Of a DNA stretch of 64,000 bases, positions 44,363 through 52,782 are shown piece after piece. The stretch is from Halomonas jincaotanensis. Its GTDB lineage: Bacteria > Pseudomonadota > Gammaproteobacteria > Pseudomonadales > Halomonadaceae. The stretch covers positions 60,532 through 124,531 of the forward strand of contig NZ_JAHCLU010000014.1 of the NCBI RefSeq assembly GCF_018448785.1. Direction: 5' to 3'. The position numbers and the translations under genes are program-made. Below the pieces are notes generated by a model. It saw only the letters and a program-made list of their open reading frames with translations, made no database searches and was not told the DNA's origin. Position 1 is the stretch's first letter. Each line of letters begins with the position of its first letter.

Positions 44363-46693
44363 TCAGTCTTCGTCGAAGTCGCCATTGTGGGCGGGGTTGG
44401 GCCGTGAGCGAGGATCGTCCTCCCCTTCGCGGCTCTGCTCACCGGAGCTTGGCTGGCCTCCCGGGCGTCCGTTGATATCGAAGTGTTGCTGCATGACCCG
44501 CAGGTTGGCGGGCGGCGCTTCGGCTTCCTTGCCGACCCCGAAGTACAGGGTGGTGTGCGGGAAGGGAATCTCGATGCCCTTGGCGTCGAAGTGCAGCTTG
44601 ACCAGGCGGTTGTAGGCGCGGCCGGTGGCCCATTGGGTGCCCGGCGCGGTCTTGATGCGCACCCGGATGTTGACCGAGCTGTCGGCCAGGGCGATGACCC
44701 CGGCCACTTCCAGCGGCGCGAGCAGGTTCATCTTGTGCTCGTCATCCTGGGAGAGTTCGTCGAACGCTTCTCGCAGTGCCACGATGGCTTCATCGATGCT
44801 CTCGCGATAGGCGATGCCATATTCACCGACGTGATAGGCGAACTCGCGCATATAGTTGGAGACGGTATCCACGCTGGAGAACGGTACGAGATGGTAGGTA
44901 CCGTTTAGGTCGCGGATACCCACCGAGCGGATACTGAGTTTTTCGGCCACCCCAGTAACGTTGCCCACGGTGACGACATCGCCGGTATTCATGGCATTTT
45001 CGATCTGGATGAACACGCCGGTGATGATGTCCTGTACCAGTTTCTGGGAACCAAAGCCGATGGCCAGGCCCAGCACACCGGCACCAGCGATCAGCGGCCC
45101 GATATTGATGCCGATTTCGGCAAGCAAGATCATCATTGTCATGGTGATCAGGGCAATGGCCAGGGCGTTACGAAACAGTGCCAGCAGCGTCTTGGCCCGC
45201 GACGAGGGTTCTCCCTTGCCGGTCTCGGGATTGAGCTTGTGCTCGATCAGGCTGGCCAGGCCCAGCCACACGCCAATGGCGACCACCAGGATCACCGCCA
45301 CGCTGATCAACTTGCCGACCAGGCCGCGACCCGCCTCGGAGTTGTACCAGCCGGCCAGGTCGAAGGCGCCCCAGGCATTGAAGACGATCATCACGACAAC
45401 AATCAGGATCAGCGTGCGAATGACCCGCAGAGCGTTGGGCACATAGCTGTTCAGGCGCGGTTCCAGCAGGGGCAGCTTACGCCGCAGGTCGTCGGAAAGC
45501 CGGATGCGCCTCCCGATGGTCTGGGTCAGCAGGCTTGAGGCGAGCATGCCGATGACCACCGCGGCAAGCGTCTTGAGCGTCGCGAAGAGCACGAAGGGCA
45601 GGGCATCCACAGGCCGCGTCAACGTCAGTACCAGCACCATCAGGAAATACGCCAAGGCGAACAGATGCCAGGTGCGCGCGAACATCTGCAGCGAGACGCG
45701 GCTAGCCGCCATGGTGGTCTGTTGCGCTCTGACGTTGAGGGCATCACGCAGGCGCTGGCGATTCTTGAGCACCACGATGACCGCGTAGATGAAGGCAGCG
45801 AACATGATCAGCGTGCCGATGCTCTGGCTCAGGGTCGGTGACACATTGGCGCTGATCAGTGGCACGACGGCCATCAGGCCATAGCCGACCAGGCCGATCA
45901 GACGGGCGAGAAAGCGGTTCCAGTAAGAGGCTTCCTCGGGAGTGATCGGCAGCAGGCGCAGGCCTTCATAGCGAGACGAAAAGAGCATGCGAATGGCGGC
46001 CTTGATCAACTCGATCACCAGGAAGGCGTTGAGGAACAGCGAGGCCTGGGTGGTCAGTTCGCCGGTTTCACCGATGGCGAAGGTGGCGGTCAGGTTGCCG
46101 CCAATATAGGAAAGCGCCACGATCAGAACGTCGATGAGCGCCGCGATAGCGACACAGATGACCAGGCGCAGGATCGGTGTGAGACCATTGCCATTGAGTG
46201 ACCACTGACTGATACGCGTAAACAGCGGCTTGGCCAGGCGGCGTACGACTGCGAACAGCAGGAAGGTCGCCACGATCACCAGACCGAGGTTAATGGCCGC
46301 CGTGGAGAAGGCTGCCATATCGAAGACGCTGTCCTGACTCGCAAGCCCACCGGTCACCAGCGATGAGACCACGCCGATAAGATTCTCGAACTGGTCGCCG
46401 ACATCGCCGGCAATGCGACTGGTGGCCTGTGCCAGCTGACGCGGCAGCGAGAGATCGAGCCGAATAGGATCCTCCGCGGCGGTTTCGGCGCTCGCCGGGT
46501 CATCGGCCAAGCTACGCAACTGGTCGATCAGTTGCTGCCGGGTCTGTTCGTTCTCGAGCAGGTCGGCCAGGGTGGAGTAGGCCGGTGGCGCTTCTCCACT
46601 AGGCTCCTGCTGGGCCTGAGCGGGTATGGCGAATGCCGTTAAAGCCAGCAGCAGCCAACCCAGTATCAGGGCAAGGGATCGCTTCGGGTTCAC
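44363..46693 (-). CDS. Large MscS-family mechanosensitive channel (YbiO-like)
   Basis: A 776-residue inner-membrane protein. Signal peptide (SLALILGWLLLALTAFAIPAQA), a short periplasmic segment, about eight to ten helices between 120 and 520, then the MscS core. The pore helix is GAGVLGLAIGFGSQKLVQDIITG near 535-557, followed by a beta domain with VGNVTGVAEKLSIRSVGIRD and a C-terminal domain ending in an acidic disordered tail. The layout resembles E. coli YbiO. It releases solutes on hypo-osmotic shock, a relevant task beside ectoine uptake. The GTG start has GGAGG seven bases upstream. Confidence 0.92.
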   Translation of the reverse strand: MNPKRSLALILGWLLLALTAFAIPAQAQQEPSGEAPPAYSTLADLLENEQTRQQLIDQLRSLADDPASAETAAEDPIRLDLSLPRQLAQATSRIAGDVGDQFENLIGVVSSLVTGGLASQDSVFDMAAFSTAAINLGLVIVATFLLFAVVRRLAKPLFTRISQWSLNGNGLTPILRLVICVAIAALIDVLIVALSYIGGNLTATFAIGETGELTTQASLFLNAFLVIELIKAAIRMLFSSRYEGLRLLPITPEEASYWNRFLARLIGLVGYGLMAVVPLISANVSPTLSQSIGTLIMFAAFIYAVIVVLKNRQRLRDALNVRAQQTTMAASRVSLQMFARTWHLFALAYFLMVLVLTLTRPVDALPFVLFATLKTLAAVVIGMLASSLLTQTIGRRIRLSDDLRRKLPLLEPRLNSYVPNALRVIRTLILIVVVMIVFNAWGAFDLAGWYNSEAGRGLVGKLISVAVILVVAIGVWLGLASLIEHKLNPETGKGEPSSRAKTLLALFRNALAIALITMTMMILLAEIGINIGPLIAGAGVLGLAIGFGSQKLVQDIITGVFIQIENAMNTGDVVTVGNVTGVAEKLSIRSVGIRDLNGTYHLVPFSSVDTVSNYMREFAYHVGEYGIAYRESIDEAIVALREAFDELSQDDEHKMNLLAPLEVAGVIALADSSVNIRVRIKTAPGTQWATGRAYNRLVKLHFDAKGIEIPFPHTTLYFGVGKEAEAPPANLRVMQQHFDINGRPGGQPSSGEQSREGEDDPRSRPNPAHNGDFDED

Positions 46694-46911
46694 GCGGTGA
46701 CCTCCGTCTCTTGGCGTGTGGATAGTGCGTGTCAGGGGGAGTCAAGCATCAGCATGATACGGATTTTAGGAATGGATCACGACTATGCATGCTCTTACTG
46801 ACGATACGGCATGACATACTTGCTAATACCTTCGTGAATGTCACGACACGTTTGCAGTGTCGTCCTGGGCCGTCAGGGCCGGGAACAGGCAAGCATCAAG
46901 AATGAGAATGC

Positions 46912-47304
46912 ATGGACATTGAGCTGATGAGCCTGCTGATGGTGGCAGCCGGCGGTGCTGTGGGCGGCATGAGTCGCCTGGCGGTAGGTAACGGCGTGGC
47001 AAAATGGCTTGGCGCCGGCTTTCCCTGGGGTACCCTAGCGGTCAATCTCAGTGGTGCGTTCTTGATGGGGTTGCTGGCGGGCGCGGTGGGGCTGCCGGGG
47101 CCCGAAGGTCCGAGTCCCGGCTGGGCGCTTCTGGCGGTCGGGCTGTTGGGCGGCTACACGACGGTCTCCTCGTTCAGCCTGCAGACACTGCTGCTTTGGC
47201 ATCAGGGCCGCACAGGCGCCGCCCTGGTCAATGTGCTGGCTACCTTGCTGGCGGGTTTCGCCGCGCTGGGCCTCGGCGTGTGGCTGGCAGGTGGTCTCAC
47301 ATGA
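46912..47304 (+). CDS. crcB: Fluoride channel CrcB/Fluc, first paralogue
   Basis: A 130-residue four-helix protein of the Fluc family: AAGGAVGGMSRLAVG, FPWGTLAVNLSGAFLMGLLAG and the central GLLGGYTTVSSFSLQTLLL, which replaces the usual GFCGGFTTFSTF. It overlaps the second crcB by four bases (ATGA). Fluc channels act as antiparallel dimers; gene pairs are read as heterodimers exporting F-. The ribosome-binding site is weak. Confidence 0.92.
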   Translation: MDIELMSLLMVAAGGAVGGMSRLAVGNGVAKWLGAGFPWGTLAVNLSGAFLMGLLAGAVGLPGPEGPSPGWALLAVGLLGGYTTVSSFSLQTLLLWHQGRTGAALVNVLATLLAGFAALGLGVWLAGGLT

Positions 47305-47693
47305 ATATCTGGCAACACCATGCGGCCGTGGGGCTGGGTAGTGCGCTTGGCGCTTCGCTGCGTTACCTGACGTCATTGTGGCTGCTCGGTAGCACGTTCC
47401 CCTGGGCAACCTTGCTGGTCAATATCCTGGGTTCCTGGTTGATCGCGGCCTTCGCGGCTTATGCGAGCCGGCGGCTCGATGGCCGTGTGGCGCGCTGGCA
47501 GCCGTTTCTCCTGGCGGGTTTCTGCGGCGGCTTTACTACCTTTTCGCTCTTTGGCCTGGAGACGCTGTACCTGTTCGATCAGGAGCGCTACTGGCTGGCA
47601 CCGATCTATGTGGGGATCAGCGTAACGCTCTGGTTGGCGGGTGCCTGGCATGGGGATCGCTGGGGTCGCCGCCTGGCGTTAGCCAGGCGGTGA
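47301..47693 (+). CDS. crcB: Fluoride channel CrcB/Fluc, second paralogue
   Basis: A 130-residue four-helix protein: GLGSALGASLRYLTSLWL, FPWATLLVNILGSWLIAAFAAY and the canonical GFCGGFTTFSLFGLETLYL with the conserved Phe, Thr and Ser residues of the pore and the central Na+ site. The start at 47301 overlaps the stop of the first paralogue. The frame extends further upstream, but that part has no similarity. Confidence 0.94.
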   Translation: MNIWQHHAAVGLGSALGASLRYLTSLWLLGSTFPWATLLVNILGSWLIAAFAAYASRRLDGRVARWQPFLLAGFCGGFTTFSLFGLETLYLFDQERYWLAPIYVGISVTLWLAGAWHGDRWGRRLALARR

Positions 47694-47712
47694 GAATACG
47701 GCCGGCACGCCC

Positions 47713-48189
47713 TCACTCGGCGCGAGCGGATATCCAGGCGCCGGCGTCGGGTATTGTCATCTCGTAGTCTTGATCGAGCCAGGGCGAGCTGATCAGGAAG
47801 TCGGCGCTGGCCGCATTGCAGGCCACGGGAATATTCCACAGCGCGGCCAGACGCAGCAAGGCCTTCACGTCGGGGTCGTGGGGCTGTGGTGCAAAGGGGT
47901 CCCAGAAGAAGACCAGCAGGTCGAGGCGCTGTTCGGCGATGCGTGCGCCGATCTGTTGATCGCCGCCCAATGGCCCGCTCATCAACCCCTCGACCGTCAG
48001 GCCGAGCTGGCGCGAGATACGGCTCGCCGTGGTGCCAGTGCCGATCAGGATGTGCTCGGCCAGGGTGGCCTGCCAGCGCTCGGCCCATTCGAGCATTTCA
48101 TCCTTCTTGCCGTCGTGGGCAATCAGCGCGATGCGCTTGCGAGCCGGCAGGGTGCGACGGACGTCCCGCCGCGGTCGGAGGTCATTCAT
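47713..48189 (-). CDS. mgsA: Methylglyoxal synthase
   Basis: A 158-residue enzyme turning dihydroxyacetone phosphate into methylglyoxal and phosphate. RTLPARKRIALIAHDGKK, GTGTTASRISRQLGL, the active-site Asp in SGPLGGDQQIGARIAE (about 72-87) and His in PHDPDVKALLRLA are present as in E. coli MgsA. Its start lies eight bases inside pykA, so the two are probably translationally coupled. Confidence 0.95.
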   Translation of the reverse strand: MNDLRPRRDVRRTLPARKRIALIAHDGKKDEMLEWAERWQATLAEHILIGTGTTASRISRQLGLTVEGLMSGPLGGDQQIGARIAEQRLDLLVFFWDPFAPQPHDPDVKALLRLAALWNIPVACNAASADFLISSPWLDQDYEMTIPDAGAWISARAE

Positions 48190-49654
48190 GGTCGTGACTC
48201 ACATCCAGTATTTTCAGGGTGTTGGTGCCGCCATGGGCGTTCATGTGGTCGCCGCGGGTCAGGATGACGTGATCGCCGGGCTTGACGATCCCGTGGGTGA
48301 CCAGTCGTGCCAGGGCATGGTCGTTGAGATCGTTCGCGGCCATGTCGCTGGTATCGAAGGGCAACGACACCACGCCGCGATACAGCGCCATTCGCCGCTG
48401 GGCGACCGGATTGTGCGCGAGGCCGACGATGGGCAACCCGGAGCTGATGCGCGAGGCGATCAGCGGCGTATAGCCCGAGGCCGTCATGCAGGCGATGGCG
48501 CCCACTCCCGTGAGGTGGTTGGCGGCGTACATGGCCGACAGGGCAATCGTCTCGTCAATCTGGCTGAAGCCCTCATGGATGCGGTGGCCGGACTCCTGGA
48601 TGACCCGCTCACGCTCGGCGCCGAGGCAGACGCGGTCCATGGCTTCGATGGTCTCCACCGGGAAGTCGCCGGCAGCGGTTTCCGCGGAGAGCATGACCGC
48701 GTCGGTGCCGTCGAGCACGGCGTTAGCCACGTCGAACACCTCGGCGCGGGTGGGCAGGGGCGACTCGATCATCGATTCCATCATCTGCGTGGCGGTGATA
48801 ACCGCGCGGTTCAGCGTACGGGCCTGCTTGATGATGCGCTTCTGGGTGCCGATCAACTGGGCGTCGCCAATCTCTACGCCCAGATCGCCGCGTGCCACCA
48901 TGACCGCCTCAGAGGCCTCAATAATGCCATCCAGCGTGGCGTTGTCGGCGACGGCTTCGGCGCGCTCGAGCTTGGCGACCAGGCCAATCTCGGCGCCGGC
49001 CTCGCCGAGCAGGTCGCGGGCTTCCTGCATGTCGGCGGCGCTACGGGGAAAGGAGACGGCCAGATAGTCCACGCCGATGTCCACCGCAGTCTTGAGGTCC
49101 GCCTTGTCCTTGTCGGTCAGTGCCGGCGCCGACAGGCCGCCGCCCTGCTTGTTGATACCCTTGTTGTTGGAGAGCTTGCCGCCCACGGCCACGCTGGTGT
49201 GGATCTCCTTGCCCACCACGCGGGTAACGTCAAGCACCAGACGGCCATCATCGAGCAGCAGGCGGTCGCCGGAGGTGACGTCGTCGGCCAGCGTCTTGTA
49301 ATCGCAGCCGACCCGCTCCCTGGTGCCGGCGTCGCCGTCCATCGCCATGTCGAGTACGAAGGCCTGACCTTCCGCCAGCACCTCCGCGCCGTTCTTAAAA
49401 CGCGCAATGCGAATCTTGGGCCCCTGCAAATCGCCCAGGGCAGCGACGCTGCGGCCCAGGCGATCGGCGATCTCGCGCACGCGCGTCAGGCGCTGGCGAT
49501 GGTCGTCCGCCGAGCCATGCGAAAAATTAAGGCGCACCACATCGACGCCGGCTTTCAGCATCGCTTCGAGTACACCTTCGCGGTCGCTGGCCGGGCCCAA
49601 GGTGGCGACGATCTTGGTGCGGCGGATGGGCATGTGCGAGGAATTGGTCGGCAT
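48182..49654 (-). CDS. pykA: Pyruvate kinase, PykA-type
   Basis: A 490-residue enzyme closer in sequence to E. coli PykA than PykF. Seen: RTKIVATLGPASD, LNFSHGSADDH, LGDLQGPKIRIARF, LSNNKGINKQGGGLSAPALT, AKLERAEAV (catalytic Lys and Glu), VMVARGDLGVEIG and ITATQMMESMIESPLPTRAE. The ATG at 49654 has AAGGAG in place; ATG 49633 is the alternative. A HexR-like box lies 57-71 bases upstream. Confidence 0.96.
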   Translation of the reverse strand: MPTNSSHMPIRRTKIVATLGPASDREGVLEAMLKAGVDVVRLNFSHGSADDHRQRLTRVREIADRLGRSVAALGDLQGPKIRIARFKNGAEVLAEGQAFVLDMAMDGDAGTRERVGCDYKTLADDVTSGDRLLLDDGRLVLDVTRVVGKEIHTSVAVGGKLSNNKGINKQGGGLSAPALTDKDKADLKTAVDIGVDYLAVSFPRSAADMQEARDLLGEAGAEIGLVAKLERAEAVADNATLDGIIEASEAVMVARGDLGVEIGDAQLIGTQKRIIKQARTLNRAVITATQMMESMIESPLPTRAEVFDVANAVLDGTDAVMLSAETAAGDFPVETIEAMDRVCLGAERERVIQESGHRIHEGFSQIDETIALSAMYAANHLTGVGAIACMTASGYTPLIASRISSGLPIVGLAHNPVAQRRMALYRGVVSLPFDTSDMAANDLNDHALARLVTHGIVKPGDHVILTRGDHMNAHGGTNTLKILDVSHDHE

Positions 49655-50007
49655 GTTGATCTCCTTCGTTTTAGCAAGGGTTTGTTATAAGGTCACATTA
49701 GTGCTTTTGACGTAATTTTACTACATAGTTTGATTGTACCTATCTTGCTGCGATGCCGCACGCAACATGTGTTTTCGAGGCCAATGAATCGAAAATGGCA
49801 TAAATGTTGTACCGTAAGGAACTGGGCATCTGGCTAATATGTTGTAAAGTTACTAAAAAATTCTTGAGTCCGTGGCGCTCCTGCGTCACATTGTGCTCAT
49901 GCACAGAGCCGCAGGCGTACGACCGCAGTGATCTACAATGCTTGTAACCTATCGACGGCTCGATCAGTGCCGCTAAAAATTTCACTGGAACGAGGAGACA
50001 CCACGTC
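49655..50007. promoter_or_regulatory. Divergent pykA/gapA intergenic region
   Basis: A 353-base, notably AT-rich gap between the leftward pykA and rightward gapA genes. It holds the HexR-like box (49711-49725), a possible leftward -10 TTATAA nearer pykA, a rightward TTGACG overlapping the box, a dyad TGTGC-TCAT-GCACA (49892-49905), a possible -10 TACAAT (49934-49939) and a GAGGAG before gapA. I see no open frame or RNA gene in it. Confidence 0.6.
49711..49725. promoter_or_regulatory. HexR-like operator
   Basis: The 15-mer reads TGTAGTAAAATTACG on the leftward strand and differs in one end base from the palindromic HexR consensus of gammaproteobacteria (TGTARTNNNAYTACA). HexR is a KDPG-responsive RpiR-type regulator of central carbon genes including gapA and pyk in related genera. 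The site falls in the presumed -35 region of pykA. No hexR gene is visible in the window. Confidence 0.65.
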
Positions 50008-51009
50008 ATGATGCTCAAGATAGCTATCAACGGCTTTGGCCGCATCGGTCGCAACGTACTGCGCGCGCTTTACGAGAACGGTTACCGGGATCGCGTGCAG
50101 GTGGTTGCCATCAATGACCTCGGCGACCCTGCGCTTAACTCACACCTTCTTCGTCACGATTCCGTGCATGGTCATTTTCCTTTTGCCGTCGAGCACGATG
50201 ACGAGAGCCTGACGGTGGATGGCGACCGTATCGCCATTCTCTCGGAGCGCGACCCCAGCCAGCTGCCCTGGGAAACGTTGGGCGTCGATCTCGTCATGGA
50301 GTGTACCGGACTGTTTACCAAGCGCGAGGCCGCGGCTCAGCACATCACTTCCGGCGCCGCTCGCGTGTTGATCTCCGCGCCGAGCCCCGACGCCGATGCC
50401 ACTGTGGTCTATGGCGTCAACGACCAGTCGCTGACCGCCGACCATACGGTGGTCTCCTGCGCGTCCTGCACCACCAACTGCCTGGCGCCGGTGGCCAAGG
50501 CGCTCAACGACAGTGTGGGCATCGAGAACGGCCTGATGACAACCGTGCATGCCTACACCAATGACCAGCACCTCTCCGACGTCTACCACAAGGACCCCTA
50601 CCGGGCGCGCAGCGCGACGCAGTCGATGATCCCGACCAAGACCGGCGCCGCGGCGGCGGTGGGCCTGGTGCTGCCGGAGCTGGCCGGCAAGTTCGATGGC
50701 CTGGCCATTCGCGTACCAGTGATCAACGTGTCGCTGGTGGACCTGACCTTTACCGCCGGGCGTGACACCACCAGGGAAGAGATCAACGCCATCGTCGAGA
50801 AGGCCGCTGCCGATTCCCCAGTGCTGGCGGTCAATGCCGAGCCGCTGGTGTCCATCGATTTCAACCATGATGCCAACTCCTCGACCTTCGATGCCAATCA
50901 CACCCGCGTAAATGGGCGTCTGGTCAAGATAATGGCCTGGTATGACAACGAATGGGGCTTTTCCAATCGCATGTTGGATACCGGCCTGGCAATGCACACC
51001 GCCAAATGA
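50008..51009 (+). CDS. gapA: Type I glyceraldehyde-3-phosphate dehydrogenase
   Basis: A 333-residue enzyme: Rossmann start [16 protein letters not shown], nucleotide-binding INDLGD, catalytic SCASCTTNC with Cys154, the His in [10 protein letters not shown], and the P-site [17 protein letters not shown]. It oxidises glyceraldehyde-3-phosphate to 1,3-bisphosphoglycerate. GAGGAG precedes ATGATG; either Met may be first. Divergent from pykA, with which it probably shares control. Confidence 0.95.
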   Translation: MMLKIAINGFGRIGRNVLRALYENGYRDRVQVVAINDLGDPALNSHLLRHDSVHGHFPFAVEHDDESLTVDGDRIAILSERDPSQLPWETLGVDLVMECTGLFTKREAAAQHITSGAARVLISAPSPDADATVVYGVNDQSLTADHTVVSCASCTTNCLAPVAKALNDSVGIENGLMTTVHAYTNDQHLSDVYHKDPYRARSATQSMIPTKTGAAAAVGLVLPELAGKFDGLAIRVPVINVSLVDLTFTAGRDTTREEINAIVEKAAADSPVLAVNAEPLVSIDFNHDANSSTFDANHTRVNGRLVKIMAWYDNEWGFSNRMLDTGLAMHTAK

Positions 51010-51019
51010 CGAGCCGTTT

Positions 51020-51044
51020 AGCCGTCCGGGCCGAGCGGACGGCT
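51020..51044 (+). terminator. Hairpin after gapA
   Basis: AGCCGTCCG and CGGACGGCT form a perfect 9-bp stem 11 bases after the gapA stop, but only a short T follows. A second stem, CACCGGAG/CTCCGGTG (51080-51105), follows before the TauE/SafE gene. Together they look like a weak double terminator. Confidence 0.6.
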
Positions 51045-51133
51045 TGACCTCGAGATGTATCGGGTCTCAGATGCATGGACACCGGAGTGGGAAACCGCTC
51101 CGGTGTCTTCATGTTCGCTACAGGAAAGCTACC

Positions 51134-51877
51134 ATGCTACCCGAGTATGCCTGGTCCGCCTGGGCACTGATCGCCCTTTCCACCTATCTGACTGGGGTCT
51201 CCAAGGGAGGTTTCGCCGGCGGTTTCGGCACGCTCTCGGTACCGCTGATGGCGCTGGCCATCGGACCTGTCGAGGCGGCTGGCCTGTTGTTACCCCTGCT
51301 GCTGGTCATGGATGTCTTCACCGTCAAGGCCTGGTGGGGGCATCACGATGCCGCCGAGGTGCGGCGATTGATTCCTGGCCTGGCGGTCGGCGTGCTGTTG
51401 GGAACATTACTGATCGGCAGTCTGAACGAGGATGGCGTGCGCTTCCTGCTTGGAGTGCTGTCGCTGGTCTTCGCTGTCTACATGCTGTTGCGTCCAGCGG
51501 TATCGCGACCAATCTCTGCCTGGTGGTCGCTGCCCGCCGGTATCGGCTGCGGCTTTACCAGCTTTTTGGCCCACGCTGGGGCGCCACCGGTCAATCTTTA
51601 TCTGATCCCTCGGCGGCTGAGCAAGGAAGCCTTCATCGCCACCGTGGCGATCGTCTTTGCGACCGTCAATCTGATGAAGCTCGGCCCTTACCTCTGGCTC
51701 GGTGAGATCAACCTGACCAGCGCCTGGGCCTCGCTGCTGCTGGTACCGCTGGCCTGGTTCGGCGTGCGCAGTGGCTTGTGGCTGCAGCACCGGGTCAGCG
51801 AAGCGCTCTTCTATCGCCTGGTGACGGCGGCGATGGCCGTAGTGGGCGTGCAGTTGATCGTGAAGTCGCTGGGGTAG
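51134..51877 (+). CDS. TauE/SafE family membrane permease
   Basis: A 247-residue integral membrane protein with about eight helices and the duplicated TauE/SafE pattern: LTGVSKGGFAGGFGTLSVPLMAL in the first half and GFTSFLAHAGAPPVNLYLIPR in the second. Family members export sulfite, sulfoacetate or other organosulfur anions, but substrates are rarely predictable. GGAAAGC lies upstream of the ATG. No sulfur genes are next to it. Confidence 0.9.
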   Translation: MLPEYAWSAWALIALSTYLTGVSKGGFAGGFGTLSVPLMALAIGPVEAAGLLLPLLLVMDVFTVKAWWGHHDAAEVRRLIPGLAVGVLLGTLLIGSLNEDGVRFLLGVLSLVFAVYMLLRPAVSRPISAWWSLPAGIGCGFTSFLAHAGAPPVNLYLIPRRLSKEAFIATVAIVFATVNLMKLGPYLWLGEINLTSAWASLLLVPLAWFGVRSGLWLQHRVSEALFYRLVTAAMAVVGVQLIVKSLG

Positions 51878-51892
51878 ACCGACTTGCAGAAC

Positions 51893-51916
51893 AAAAAGCC
51901 CCGCTGGTGGCGGGGC
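51893..51916 (-). terminator. Terminator of the leftward iolR-iolG-iolB genes
   Basis: GCCCCGC and GCGGGGC form a 7-bp stem around a 5-base loop; on the leftward strand it is followed by TTTTTGTT. It lies 45 bases after the iolB stop and just after the end of the converging TauE/SafE gene. Confidence 0.88.
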
Positions 51917-51960
51917 GAAGAGGCGTCGTGACTGAATTCAGCGGGGAGGGAATACCTCGT

Positions 51961-52764
51961 TCACTGCTGGGTGATCCATTCGTGGTCCGGGTCGTTGCTG
52001 AATTTCCAGATCCGTTTGGGGCCGGCCATCACATTTAGATAGTAGAGCTCGTAGCCGTGGGGGGCCCCCGCCGGGTGATAGCCACGAGGCACCATCACGC
52101 AACAGCCATTATCTACCGCCATGGATTCATCCAGGCTACGATCATCGGTGTAGACCCGCTGGAAGGCGAAGCCCTGGGAGGGGTTCAGGCGGTGATAGTA
52201 GGTTTCCTCCAGCTTCGACTCGTTGGGCAGGTCGTCCACGTCGTGCTTGTGTGGCGGATAGCTCGACCAGTTGCCTGCGGGGGTGTAGACCTCCACCACC
52301 AGCAGGCTGTCAGCAGGCTCCGTCTCGGGCAGGATATCCTGTATATGGCGCGTATTACTGCCGGTGCCGCGCGTGGCGCGCTTGACGTCACTGGGGGCAA
52401 TCAGGCGTGCCTCATGATTGCCAAAGCCAGGTGCACTGCAGACCGCCAGCTCCAGGTCGGTGGTGGCCTCCACGGCGTAGTTCACCCCATCAGGCAAGTA
52501 GACGGAGTAGGGCGGCACCTTCTCGAAGACGTCCATGCGCTCGCCGATCTCCTCCCAGCGGTGCTCGCCGCAGGTGACGGTGGCGCGGCCGGAAACCAGC
52601 ACTAGGCAGTGCTCGCGGTTGCCGGTGTCTGCCTCGATGCGCTCGCCCTTGGCCAGCTTGTGGATTCGGAAGCCTACGTACTCCCAGCCGGCGGACTCGG
52701 GGGTGACGTTGAGAACGGAGCCCAGTTCGTCGGGCTGCTGAGGACGTACCAGTAATGAACTCAT
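51961..52764 (-). CDS. iolB: 5-deoxy-glucuronate isomerase
   Basis: A 267-residue bicupin: IolB converts 5-deoxy-D-glucuronate to 5-dehydro-2-deoxy-D-gluconate in inositol breakdown. Metal ligands are visible in PPHKHDVDDLPNESKLEETYYH (two His, Glu, His), then GFAFQRVYTDD and GYHPAGAPHGYELYYLNVMAG. AAAGGAG precedes the ATG. It lies 18 bases after iolG and ends the leftward unit. Confidence 0.96.
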   Translation of the reverse strand: MSSLLVRPQQPDELGSVLNVTPESAGWEYVGFRIHKLAKGERIEADTGNREHCLVLVSGRATVTCGEHRWEEIGERMDVFEKVPPYSVYLPDGVNYAVEATTDLELAVCSAPGFGNHEARLIAPSDVKRATRGTGSNTRHIQDILPETEPADSLLVVEVYTPAGNWSSYPPHKHDVDDLPNESKLEETYYHRLNPSQGFAFQRVYTDDRSLDESMAVDNGCCVMVPRGYHPAGAPHGYELYYLNVMAGPKRIWKFSNDPDHEWITQQ

Positions 52765-52782
52765 GGGTCGCTCCTTTCGAAA

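Noticed and set aside
46694..46911. Possible fluoride riboswitch upstream of the crcB pair
   Set aside because: Some short stretches (for example CTTACTGACGATACGGC) recall parts of the motif, but the paired regions and conserved loop could not be assembled by eye.
49785..49791. Cra/FruR-like half-site TGAATCG in the pykA/gapA region
   Set aside because: Only the left half matches; the expected right half is missing.
49892..49905. CRP-like site TGTGC-TCAT-GCACA
   Set aside because: It is a dyad, but the spacing (4 rather than 6 bases) and the fifth base differ from the TGTGA-N6-TCACA consensus.
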